A DNA stretch of 39,191 bases, taken from Sorangiineae bacterium NIC37A_2 (GTDB lineage Bacteria > Myxococcota_A > Polyangia > Polyangiales > Polyangiaceae). The stretch covers positions 33,456 to 72,646 of the forward strand of contig NASX01000024.1 of NCBI GenBank assembly GCA_002085155.1, given 5' to 3'. How positions within the stretch are numbered: the stretch's first letter is position 1; each line of letters begins with the position of its first letter. The notes beneath the pieces are model-generated. The model saw nothing but the letters and a program-made list of their open reading frames with translations, searched no databases and was not told where the DNA came from. Position numbers and translations under genes: made by a program. Shown one piece after another: positions 17,811-25,586 of this stretch.

Positions 17811-20066
17811 TCAGGAGGCCTGCGCTTGGAAGGTGTGCGGGACGTCGGCGACGGGCAGGTGCTCGTTGAGCTCACCGAACTCAACAGTGCCACTCGCGAC
17901 GTCATACATCGCGCAGACAATCGCGATCTTTCCTTGGTCCATGAGCTCCTTGAGCTTCGGACTCTTGGTGACGAGATTGTCCATCGTGCGGTTGACGTTG
18001 CGACGGGCGACCTGATCGACGAACTGAGCCCGATCCTCGCCTTGAATCTGGAGAGCGAGGTCGTCATCGATCGACTTTTGGATCTCGTCGACGAGGACGT
18101 CGATGTGCTTGCAGCCGAGCTTGGTTCCGACGCTGGTCGTCTCTCCGAGATCTTCGACGGCAGCCGTGACAGCGCCACAGCGCGTATGGCCCATGATCAC
18201 GACGAGCTTCGCGCCAGCAGCGGCGCAAGCATACTCGACGCTGCCCATGACCTTCTCGCGAGCGACGTTGCCCGCGACGCGGACGCTGAAGATGTCGCCG
18301 ATACTGGCGTCAAACAGGATCTCCGCCGGCGCGCGGCTGTCGATACAACCGACGACCACGGCGAGCGGTGACTGAGCGGCCGCGGTACCGGCGATCTGAC
18401 GCGCAGCGTCGTGGCGGAAGTTCTCACCGCGCAGGAAGCGCTCGTTGCCTTGCTTGAGGAGCTCGAGCACCTGGGCGGGGTTCATCGTGCGCTGCACACC
18501 GCGGGTGACGTGCTCCTGGAACAGGATGACGTCGGCCAAATCGGAGCGATACCGCTCGAGTCCAACCATACTGACCTTGAGGTCGTGGGCGGGGGCGTGA
18601 TGGTGCACGAAGTCCGAGAGGTAAGTCAGGATGTCGGGATCGATGTAGTCGGCCGACCGGGCGTCGAGGAGCACGTGGCTGCCGCGCGGGACCTCATCGA
18701 GGGCGCGTTCCAGGACGGAGCGTCCGAGGAAGCTGACTTGCTCGACGAACTCGATGCGCACAAGCTCGTAACCTGCGCGCTTCTCCACGAGTCTACGTAC
18801 GGGACGGCGGGAGTTGCTGTAGAGAATGAAGGTGATCGAGATAACGAGGCCGATCACGATGCCCTTGAGCATGTCCGTGAGAACGATCGCGGCGACGGTC
18901 GCGAGGAAGGGCAAGAGCTGAGCCTTTCCGCCACGGGCCATGCTGACGAAGAGGCTCGGGCTGGCGAGTTTGAAGCCTGTGACCACCAGGATGGCTGCGA
19001 GAGCCGAGAGCGGGATGGTGTTCAAAAGCGTGGGCAAGAAGAGCACGCAGAGCAGGAGGAGGATGCCGTGAATGATGGCGCTCATCTTCGTCTCTGCGCC
19101 TGCGCCTACGTTGACGCTTCCGCGGACGACGACGCTCGTTACGGGCAGGCCACCGAGCAGGCCCGAGGTCATATTCCCGATGCCTTGAGCCACGAGCTCA
19201 CGGCTGGCCGGTGAACGGCGCTGTTTCGGATCGAGGGCATCGACAGCTTCGAGATTCAAGAGGGTCTCGAGGGAAGCGACGATGGCGAGCGTCACCGCGG
19301 CCATGTAGGTTGCTCCGTTGGCGAGGGCGCTGAAGTCAGGGGTCGTCAGGAGCTCAAAGAACGCGGACTTGTCCTCGAGGACGGGCACCTGGACCAGGTG
19401 GCTGGTGGCGAGCTCAAAGGGCCCTCCGAGGGACGAAAGCGCCTTGGTGAGAAGGACACCAATGGCGACGACCGCGAGCGGAGCCGGGATCTTCGTTCGC
19501 TTGAGCAGGGCTACCTTGTCCCAGACAAGCAAGAGCCCGATCGAGACGAGGCCGATGATGAGCGCGGTGTATTGAACGTCGAAGAATGATGCGAGCACCT
19601 CGGTGAAGGTGTTCTCGCGATCCGCCTGTTCGAAAGCCATGTCCCCGATCGGGTCCGGATCGTGACCGATCACGTGGGGAACCTGCTTGAGGATCAGGAT
19701 GACGCCGATGGCAGCGAGCAGACCTTTGACGACCGCGGACGGGAAGAAGTGCGCAATGAACCCGGCGCGCACCAGACCGAGCACGAGCTGGAAGACTCCT
19801 GCGATCACGGTGGCGGCGAGGAAGGCGCGGAACGAGCCGAGGGTGGCGATCTGGGTCGCGACGATAGCGGTCAGACCGGCAGCAGGGCCGCTGACGCTCG
19901 TATGGGATCCGCTGAGCGCGCCGACGACCACACCGCCGACGATGCCCGCGAGCAGGCCGGAGAAGAGGGGGGCCCCGGATGCCAATGCGATGCCGAGGCA
20001 CAAGGGGAGCGCAACCAGGAAGGTCACGCTTCCAGCGGGGAAGTCTTTCGAAAGGGTCTTGAACAT
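17811..20066 (-). CDS. SulP-family anion transporter fused to beta-carbonic anhydrase (probable bicarbonate importer)
   Basis: 751 aa from the ATG at 20066. Residues 1-400 form a SulP transporter (KDFPAGSVTFLVALPLCLGIA; SGPAAGLTAIV). A STAS-like domain follows (about 425-520, SFLGRSVLERALDEVPRG), then a complete beta-carbonic anhydrase (about 545-745) with C574 and D576/R578 (GCIDSRA) and H627/C630 (GHTRCGAV) as zinc and catalytic residues. SulP-carbonic anhydrase fusions are known and fit CO2/bicarbonate uptake with interconversion at the exit site; sulfate is less likely. An in-frame ATG at 20213 would add 49 Arg/Pro-rich residues with no family similarity, so 20066 is preferred. It is convergent with the GST gene. 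Confidence 0.9.
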   Translation of the reverse strand: MFKTLSKDFPAGSVTFLVALPLCLGIALASGAPLFSGLLAGIVGGVVVGALSGSHTSVSGPAAGLTAIVATQIATLGSFRAFLAATVIAGVFQLVLGLVRAGFIAHFFPSAVVKGLLAAIGVILILKQVPHVIGHDPDPIGDMAFEQADRENTFTEVLASFFDVQYTALIIGLVSIGLLLVWDKVALLKRTKIPAPLAVVAIGVLLTKALSSLGGPFELATSHLVQVPVLEDKSAFFELLTTPDFSALANGATYMAAVTLAIVASLETLLNLEAVDALDPKQRRSPASRELVAQGIGNMTSGLLGGLPVTSVVVRGSVNVGAGAETKMSAIIHGILLLLCVLFLPTLLNTIPLSALAAILVVTGFKLASPSLFVSMARGGKAQLLPFLATVAAIVLTDMLKGIVIGLVISITFILYSNSRRPVRRLVEKRAGYELVRIEFVEQVSFLGRSVLERALDEVPRGSHVLLDARSADYIDPDILTYLSDFVHHHAPAHDLKVSMVGLERYRSDLADVILFQEHVTRGVQRTMNPAQVLELLKQGNERFLRGENFRHDAARQIAGTAAAQSPLAVVVGCIDSRAPAEILFDASIGDIFSVRVAGNVAREKVMGSVEYACAAAGAKLVVIMGHTRCGAVTAAVEDLGETTSVGTKLGCKHIDVLVDEIQKSIDDDLALQIQGEDRAQFVDQVARRNVNRTMDNLVTKSPKLKELMDQGKIAIVCAMYDVASGTVEFGELNEHLPVADVPHTFQAQAS

Positions 20067-20630
20067 CGGGTAGATTCTCGGTTCAGAAGGGTCGGTGGAC
20101 GACTGCCTGTGAGCGAAGGGAGAGCGTGAGGTCGACCAGAATGCGATGGGAGCTCTCTCTGGATCGCGAACTGGTCCGCGAGGTCTTCGTGATACGAATC
20201 TCGTCGCGCTCATCGCTGTGCACGTCGCGCATCACCAATGCTCAGGATATCCCCACAGATCCAAGGTCGCGCAAGGAGGAAGCAACACAACGTGAACGAT
20301 TCTCGCTGCGGGATCGAAATGTGTTCCTGATTGGTGACTCTCAAATAGCTCAGTTGTCGGAATCTCCAGACGCCGCATCAGGTGCTGTGCGGAATTTCCG
20401 ACACGTGCCTAGGGCGACCGTCGGTCGCTCGGGTCGGCGGGGGCTGCCGGCGGCGCTAGCCAGCAAGTCCCTGAGAATCCGGAGCTTTTCGGCGCGATCC
20501 TGCGCGCATTGTCGTAGTGGAGCGCGTTCTGGCCCGGGGGCCTGCGCCTCCCGAAACGTTGGAGAGGCGGGCGCGCGCCTCATGTTTCGTGATTTCGAGA
20601 CCGCATTTCGAGACCGCACCTGAGCGCGAT
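20067..20630. other. 564-bp intergenic region, no convincing gene
   Basis: Lies between the CarF-like gene and the SulP-carbonic anhydrase gene (both minus) and must hold the promoter of the latter. Open frames here, such as 20126-20623 on the plus strand, have Arg/Ser-rich translations without recognisable domains. The first half is less GC-rich than its neighbours. TGTCGGAA (20355-20362) and TTCCGACA (20396-20403) form an 8-bp inverted repeat with a 33-nt spacer. No clear sigma70 hexamers were identified. Confidence 0.6.
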
Positions 20631-21293
20631 CTAGCTCCACTCCGGCTCGGGCTTGTTTTCAGTGGGACTGCTTTGCCCAGAGAGACCTCCGAAGACGGCC
20701 CGATCCCAAAAACCACTTGTGATGCAATAGTGGCTTCGGTGGGCGCCCGTGTGGTGGCATGCGTGCTGCTCGGGGGAGAGCAAGATACCTATGCGCTGCG
20801 CCCTGCGCACCCAGACTGGAACGACTCGTTGATGAGCCCAGACGTGAATCTGGCCAGTGAGCACAACCCAAAACGAAAGGCTCACTAGGAAAAACGCGAC
20901 TCCGACATGGAGCCCGGTCACCGAGACTGGCGCGGAAGCGTCACCAACGACGAGCGCTCCTGCCAGGAAAGGAATCGTCCCGATGGCGTGGGATCCTATG
21001 CGTTCGCAGAGTCCGTGGCTCAGGATCGCGTCGGGGAAGCTGTGGTGCTCGCGGAAGGGAGCAATGAAGCCGGGACCTAAGATCGGCCAAGCCGAATGCC
21101 CGATGCGGTCGCCGGCGAAATGAATGAGGCCACTCAGCAGGTCGGAGAGGAGCCAAGCTAAGAAGAAGCTGAGCGCCCCGAGGGTGAGCGTTTCCTCGAT
21201 CGGAAGCGCGCTCGATAGAATCACGGTGCGCATCACTGCCCATGACAAGAGGAGAGTGAACGCAAGCACGCCCAGGGTCTCAAGAGCCCGCAC
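20631..21293 (-). CDS. carF: CarF/TMEM189 (PEDS1)-type plasmanylethanolamine desaturase
   Basis: Membrane enzyme that introduces the vinyl-ether bond of plasmalogens; in Myxococcus the homologue CarF is needed for the singlet-oxygen carotenoid response. With the GTG at 21293 the product is 220 aa. It has four or so hydrophobic segments and the family's histidine pattern: H58 and H66 (LIHFAGDRIGHS), H83/H84 (REHHSFP), H93, H150/H154 (GQIHVWAH), and H177, H180, H181, H185, H188 (QHACHHTGAHRSHYCITSG). The same frame stays open to 21665, but the extra 124 residues are hydrophilic, unlike the family, and antisense to the next gene. The start could also be the ATG at 21233. The assignment is firm at domain level; CarF itself is longer (about 280 aa). 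Confidence 0.82.
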   Translation of the reverse strand: MRALETLGVLAFTLLLSWAVMRTVILSSALPIEETLTLGALSFFLAWLLSDLLSGLIHFAGDRIGHSAWPILGPGFIAPFREHHSFPDAILSHGLCERIGSHAIGTIPFLAGALVVGDASAPVSVTGLHVGVAFFLVSLSFWVVLTGQIHVWAHQRVVPVWVRRAQRIGILLSPEQHACHHTGAHRSHYCITSGFWDRAVFGGLSGQSSPTENKPEPEWS

Positions 21294-21377
21294 CCAGGAC
21301 GCCTGAACCCCGGCTCGTTCCTCTTCGTGACACAATGCTCCTTGTTTCTCGCGGCCCGGCGATGGACGCTCGCTCTG

Positions 21378-22943
21378 ATGTTCCAAGAGTTCTACGGGAG
21401 CTTCTTTCAGCACCCCGTGATGCTGTGGGCGATCCCGCTTCTTTACGTCGGGCTCCGTTTTCGCGCGCTGTCCGGGCTCGAGCGACCGAGTTTCCTCGCG
21501 CCTTACTTGAAGCTGGTGACGGTCGGAACCCTGCTCGACGCGACCCTCACGACCGAAAGCATCATCGAATGGGCTTCCGTCTCCCCCGGGCTTGCCCAAG
21601 CGATCGCGATCGTTTTTGTCATCTTGGGTGACTTTCGCGTTCTCTATCTTGTTCTTCGCCTGCACGGTTCTCCCTATCAGACAGGGATCGCGGCTCTCGC
21701 GATGAGTCTAGTCGTACCACTCCTTCAAGGTCTCCTCACGCAGATTTTCCCGGAGTGGTTCGCAAACGTGCGTCACACGTTTTTGGTCTATGAGCTCTTG
21801 TTCATCGCGCTCCTCGTCGCGCTCCTCTTGCGACAGAGAAAGCTGGAAAATGAACCGGGCGTCCAGCTCGCGCGCGATGTGCTTGTGTATGCGCTCACTT
21901 ACTACTGCCTATGGGCCACTGCCGATATCATCATTGTCGCCGGCTTCGACGTCGGCTACCTGATCCGCGTCATCCCTAACGTGCTTTACTACGGTGTGTT
22001 CGTCGTGTTCGTCGACTATCGGGCCTCTGTCCGTCCCCTGGGGACGCGGAGTCTAAAGGCGACGCTTGTCGTTTCCTTGATTGCTCTTCTGGGGCTCCCC
22101 TTGGGATGTTCTCGCGCCGATGGCAGCCCGGCTCCCTGTGGGGAGACGCGGCCCGTCAGCACAGAGGCGCCGCGAGTTGCCCCAGAGAGCGCGCGCATCA
22201 GACTCGGAGACCCAAAAGGCGAGGGCCGTGAGGTGACCCTCGCCGAGGTGGAGAAGGCGCTCGGCGCCGGCAAGAAAGTCGAGACGTTCGATCCATATTA
22301 CTCGGCTCACAAAGCCTTTTGGGGATGGCCCGCGTCGGAGTTTTTGGCTTGGGCATTTCCCGGGCAGGGCGAAGGAGGCGAAGTGGAGCTCCGAGCGGTG
22401 GACGGATATGAAGTGCGGCTTTCTCTGAGCCAGCTCGCGCGCGATCGAGCTTTTTTCGTCTACGCGGACGCGGAGCTTCCCTCCTGGGCTCCGATTGGGC
22501 CGCGGGCCGCTGACCCGGGGCCCCTCTACCTCGTCTGGCCCGGTGAAAAGCACACGGACCTCACGACGCACCCGCGCCCCTACAGCGTCGTCGCGCTCAG
22601 AAAGGTGAGCGAAGAAAAAGTGCGCTTCGGGCCTCCCGAAGGGTTCGCTGAAGGGACGCCCGAGCGGCGGGGGGAGGAGCTCTTTGAAAGTCGCTGCATT
22701 CGCTGCCACGCCATGAACCAAGTGGGCGGGAAGGTCGGCCCCGATCTCAACGTTCCGCGGAATATCCTCGAGTACCGCGCCGAGGCCGATGTCGTCGCCT
22801 ACATCCGCGATCCCGGGGCTTTCCGCTACGGGACCATGCCCTCTCACCCGGATCTTTCGGAGGAAGATCTCTCAGCGCTCACTCAATTTTTGCGTGCGAT
22901 GCAGAAGTTCAAACACGACCCCGGTTCGAAAGGAGCCCATTGA
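21378..22943 (+). CDS. Fusion of a multi-pass membrane domain, a molybdopterin-oxidoreductase-like domain and cytochrome c
   Basis: 521 aa from the ATG at 21378 (a GTG at 21327 would add 17). Residues 1-225 hold about seven hydrophobic segments with no recognised family. A further hydrophobic stretch ends in LGLPLGCS, which looks like a lipoprotein signal inside the protein. A domain of about 150 residues follows (FDPYYSAHKAFWGWPASEFL; PGPLYLVWPGEKH) that resembles the molybdopterin-binding-like domains often found before cytochromes c. The C terminus is a class I cytochrome c: CIRCH heme site, GPDLN, and the likely axial Met in YGTMPSH. It is probably a periplasm-facing electron-transfer protein. 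It is divergent from carF (84 bp apart) and its stop overlaps the next start (TTGA). Confidence 0.7.
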   Translation: MFQEFYGSFFQHPVMLWAIPLLYVGLRFRALSGLERPSFLAPYLKLVTVGTLLDATLTTESIIEWASVSPGLAQAIAIVFVILGDFRVLYLVLRLHGSPYQTGIAALAMSLVVPLLQGLLTQIFPEWFANVRHTFLVYELLFIALLVALLLRQRKLENEPGVQLARDVLVYALTYYCLWATADIIIVAGFDVGYLIRVIPNVLYYGVFVVFVDYRASVRPLGTRSLKATLVVSLIALLGLPLGCSRADGSPAPCGETRPVSTEAPRVAPESARIRLGDPKGEGREVTLAEVEKALGAGKKVETFDPYYSAHKAFWGWPASEFLAWAFPGQGEGGEVELRAVDGYEVRLSLSQLARDRAFFVYADAELPSWAPIGPRAADPGPLYLVWPGEKHTDLTTHPRPYSVVALRKVSEEKVRFGPPEGFAEGTPERRGEELFESRCIRCHAMNQVGGKVGPDLNVPRNILEYRAEADVVAYIRDPGAFRYGTMPSHPDLSEEDLSALTQFLRAMQKFKHDPGSKGAH

Positions 22944-23994
22944 TCTTGGTTGCAAGGAGCTCAAAGCATCAGTTTCAAGCGGCCTGTGCGGCTCTGCCTT
23001 CGGCCCTCGAAGGACTCCGGCTCGGCGAAAGCGTCGCTCTTGAGCCCATAGTGCGCGCGCTCGCGCGCGGCGCCGCGGTCGATGTTGCGGGAGTGGGGGG
23101 CTCGGAGGGGCCCGCGCGGTTTCTGACCGCCGTTCTCGCTGAGCTTTGTGTGCCATCGACGTATCGCCCCGTCACGCATTTCCTCGAGCGGAGAGAAGCG
23201 TCAAGCCGAGTGCTCGTTGTCTTTTCCCAAGGGCTCTCGCCCAACGCGCGCCTGATGCTCTCCCGCGCGAGCGAATACGCATGCGCGCTTCTGGTCACGA
23301 GTGCCTCTTCGGTAGAAGGGGAAGAGGGGACAGAGCTCCGGACAAAAGGCGTCACGCTCTTGCCGCTCGAAGTGCCCTTTGAACCTCGTGCGCTCGTACG
23401 CTTGACCGGACCGACGCTGTTCCGGGCGCTCGCATTCCTTCTGGGGATTGAGCTCGGAAGGCGAATGGGGCGGCCCGAGCCATCCTTTGCCGTGAGCCCG
23501 AAGGAGCTCGCCCGCGTCTACCAGGCGGGAGTCAGGCTCAGGGGCGCGAGCTTTCGCGCCTTTTGCCGCAAAGTGGTCTCGAAGGCATCATCGTAGGGGA
23601 GCCGATTGTCGACCTTGTGCAAGTCGAAGCGGCCAAATGGCGAGAAGCGCTGTGGTGCGCTCCTCCGCCGGTCTTCGACGCTCTCGGCTTCGCTCATGGG
23701 CCGCTTCAGACCCTCGAGAAGGGAGAAGCACCTCTGCTCGTGGTGCATGGCGCGGGGGAGCGCGGACTCTCGCTGTTCGCGCGCGTGCGAGCGTGCCTGG
23801 AGCGCGCCGGTCGGCGCTCGGTGAGTGTCCCGTTGGCTCTCCCGGCCCCGCTCTCGGCCCTCGAGGTGGACGCAGTGATCAATGAGATTCTGCTGGAGCG
23901 CATGCCGGAATGCCCCGAAGAGTGGCCGGGACAGGGCTGGGACGGACCGCTTTACGGGCTCGGCGATCCCGAGGACTGCTCAGCGCTCGCGTGA
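22940..23994 (+). pseudogene. SIS-domain sugar isomerase-like gene split by a frameshift
   Basis: Two overlapping frames together make one double-SIS protein of about 350 aa. The first (22940-23596) starts at a TTG overlapping the upstream stop (TTGA) with AAGGAG just before it. It holds the first SIS domain (VDVAGVGGSEGPARFL; VLVVFSQGLSPNARLML). The second (open at 23563-23994, one base back) continues with the second SIS domain: EGIIVGEPIVDLVQVEAAKW and the ALGFAHGP motif equivalent to ELKHGP in GlmS-type isomerases. The break lies at about 23555-23597. It could be a real mutation, a consensus base deletion, programmed -1 shifting, or two separately translated halves. Its 3' end overlaps the convergent hydrolase gene by 15 bp. 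The substrate is unknown. Confidence 0.65.
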
Positions 23995-24849
23995 GCTGAC
24001 CGCGTCGTCCTGCCTCGAGAGCTGAAGCAAGAAGCTCGCGATGTGCTCTTGGATGGTCGGGTCAGCGAGCACGCGCCCGTGGCCGAGGCCTTCGGTTTCG
24101 ACGTATTGGCTGCTTGGGATACGCCTTGAGAGGTCGCGGCTCACTTCGACGGGAATGTGACGATCTCTTCGATCGTGGATGAGGAGGGCTCGCTCGGCAG
24201 CCAAGAGGGCGGGCTCGACGCGGCTGCCCTTCGGCTCCACCTTGGCCCTCTGGATGACTTCTTCGAGGAGGCGCGCTCTGACGACGTCGCTAAAGCCGAC
24301 CTTCCGCTGGAAGTTGTCGAGAGCGAAGTCGAGGGAGGGCATCGGCGCAACGAGCACGAGGGCGCGCGGACGGACGCGCTCGGCTGCCAGGGCGCAGGCG
24401 AGGCCGCCTAACGAATGACCGACGAGGGCGATGGCGGGACCGTATCGCTCGGAGAGGAGCTCGATGAACCGAGCGAACTCGAGGGCGTGGGTCGACCGCC
24501 CGGAGGCCGAGCCGTGGGCAGGGGCGTCAAAGACAGCAGCGCGGAAACCTCGCTCGGCGATGGTGCGCCCGAGCTCGAGGAGCTGGGCTCCTGAGCCGGC
24601 CCAGCCATGACAGAGGATGACCAGGGGACCTTGGCCAAAGACGTGGGCGACGGCGCGCCGGCCATCCAGAGTGAGCGTCTCGAGGGGACCATGGTCAGCC
24701 TCAAGCCCAGGAATCTTTGTCCAGGGGACGAGGAACCTGTCGGCCAAGAAGCGGGCGCTGAGCCTGGGAAACGCGTCGAAGAGCGCCGCGACGAGGCGAG
24801 CCGGCTGAAGCCAGGGGCGCGCGACGACATCATGAGCAGGGGAAGACAT
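23980..24849 (-). CDS. Alpha/beta hydrolase
   Basis: 289-aa serine hydrolase with the triad visible: S146 in GHSLGG, Asp 226 or 229 in LIHDRRDRHIP, and H257 in GLGHGRVL. HGW in LCHGWAGSG supplies the oxyanion hole. The ATG at 24849 is chosen because AGGAG lies 9 nt upstream. Earlier in-frame starts (to 25011) would run antisense-free through the upstream regulator gene in another frame and add a Ser/Thr-rich stretch. The start overlaps the TetR gene's end by 20 bp, so the two are cotranscribed and the regulator probably responds to a substrate or product of this enzyme. The substrate (ester, thioester or lactone) is not predictable. Confidence 0.87.
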   Translation of the reverse strand: MSSPAHDVVARPWLQPARLVAALFDAFPRLSARFLADRFLVPWTKIPGLEADHGPLETLTLDGRRAVAHVFGQGPLVILCHGWAGSGAQLLELGRTIAERGFRAAVFDAPAHGSASGRSTHALEFARFIELLSERYGPAIALVGHSLGGLACALAAERVRPRALVLVAPMPSLDFALDNFQRKVGFSDVVRARLLEEVIQRAKVEPKGSRVEPALLAAERALLIHDRRDRHIPVEVSRDLSRRIPSSQYVETEGLGHGRVLADPTIQEHIASFLLQLSRQDDAVSSRER

Positions 24850-25489
24850 GCGAGAGAACTCCTGGGCTTGTGACATGGTGAGAGAAAAGAGAGCGGAGGG
24901 CTGCTCGCGCTCGAACGCGTCCGTCTGGCCGTCGCGAGAGGCGACTGGCGAGGTGGTATTTGAGGAGGATGCCGTGAAACTCGAAGGCGAGCTGGGCTGG
25001 GTCGGCGTCACAGCCGAGCTGACCTTCTCTCTGGGCGAGGGTCATCGCCAGGGTGATCATGGCGTCGGCCTTGCCGAACCAGTCGGCGATCGCGTCGCGC
25101 ACGGGGCCCTCGCGATCGTCGAAATCGATTGCAGCGGAGAGGAAGACACAGCCGCGTCGCTCGTGCCCATCGATCCAATCGAGCCAGTCCTCAAAGAGCG
25201 CGACAAGGCGCGGCAGACCGCGCGGGTGCGACAGGGCGGGCCGAAATACTTGCTGCTCGAACTGTCCTGCGGCGTACTCGAGGACGGCGAGCTGGAGCTT
25301 TTCCTTGGAGCCGAAGTGGGCGAAGAGGCCGCTCTTCGACAGCCCGAGATCTGCGGCGAGCTCCCCGATCGTGAGGCTCGGCAGGCCGGATGCGCCGGCC
25401 CAGGCAAAGGCCCGCTCGAGGACCTTCTGGCGCGTGAGCTCGCCTTTGCTGCGCGCGCGCTTCGCTTGGGTCACCTCTGCCGATTCCAC
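24830..25489 (-). CDS. TetR-family transcriptional regulator
   Basis: About 219 aa from the GTG at 25489; a GTG at 25474 is also possible. An N-terminal helix-turn-helix (LTIGELAADLGLSKSGLFAHF, then GSKEKL) is typical of TetR proteins, followed by a helical ligand-binding domain. An ATG at 25543 lies in the same frame but upstream of a good promoter, so translation from there is unlikely. The promoter's spacer holds a near-palindrome that looks like its own operator, implying autorepression. It forms an operon with the alpha/beta hydrolase gene (20-bp overlap). The ligand is unknown. Confidence 0.87.
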   Translation of the reverse strand: MESAEVTQAKRARSKGELTRQKVLERAFAWAGASGLPSLTIGELAADLGLSKSGLFAHFGSKEKLQLAVLEYAAGQFEQQVFRPALSHPRGLPRLVALFEDWLDWIDGHERRGCVFLSAAIDFDDREGPVRDAIADWFGKADAMITLAMTLAQREGQLGCDADPAQLAFEFHGILLKYHLASRLSRRPDGRVRARAALRSLFSHHVTSPGVLSHVFPCS

Positions 25490-25496
25490 GCTTCTA

Positions 25497-25525
25497 AAAA
25501 TAGAACGACCGTTCGTGCTTTTCAA
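25497..25525 (-). promoter_or_regulatory. Sigma70-type promoter with TetR operator in the spacer
   Basis: On the minus strand TTGAAA (25520-25525) and TATTTT (25497-25502) are separated by exactly 17 bp, a near-consensus housekeeping promoter. Inside the spacer GAACGGTCGTTC (about 25503-25514) is a near-perfect palindrome of the kind bound by many TetR repressors. Transcription would start near 25490, just before the regulator's GTG codons at 25489 and 25474. Confidence 0.7.
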
Positions 25526-25586
25526 CAGGCGGAAAAATCTCAAAGAAATTCAAACGCTTATTGGAAGCGCGCGGGTGCTCGGGCGC

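Noticed and set aside
20067-20213. N-terminal extension of the SulP-carbonic anhydrase gene to an ATG at 20213
   Set aside because: The 49 extra residues are Arg/Pro/Ser-rich and have no counterpart in SulP proteins, which start close to KDFPAGS.
20126-20623. 165-codon plus-strand open frame in the intergenic region
   Set aside because: Arg/Ser-rich translation without secondary-structure pattern or domain; the region more likely holds the promoter of the minus-strand transporter gene.
21294-21665. N-terminal extension of the CarF-like gene to an ATG at 21665
   Set aside because: The added 124 residues are hydrophilic, unlike the family, and run antisense through the start of the membrane/cytochrome gene.
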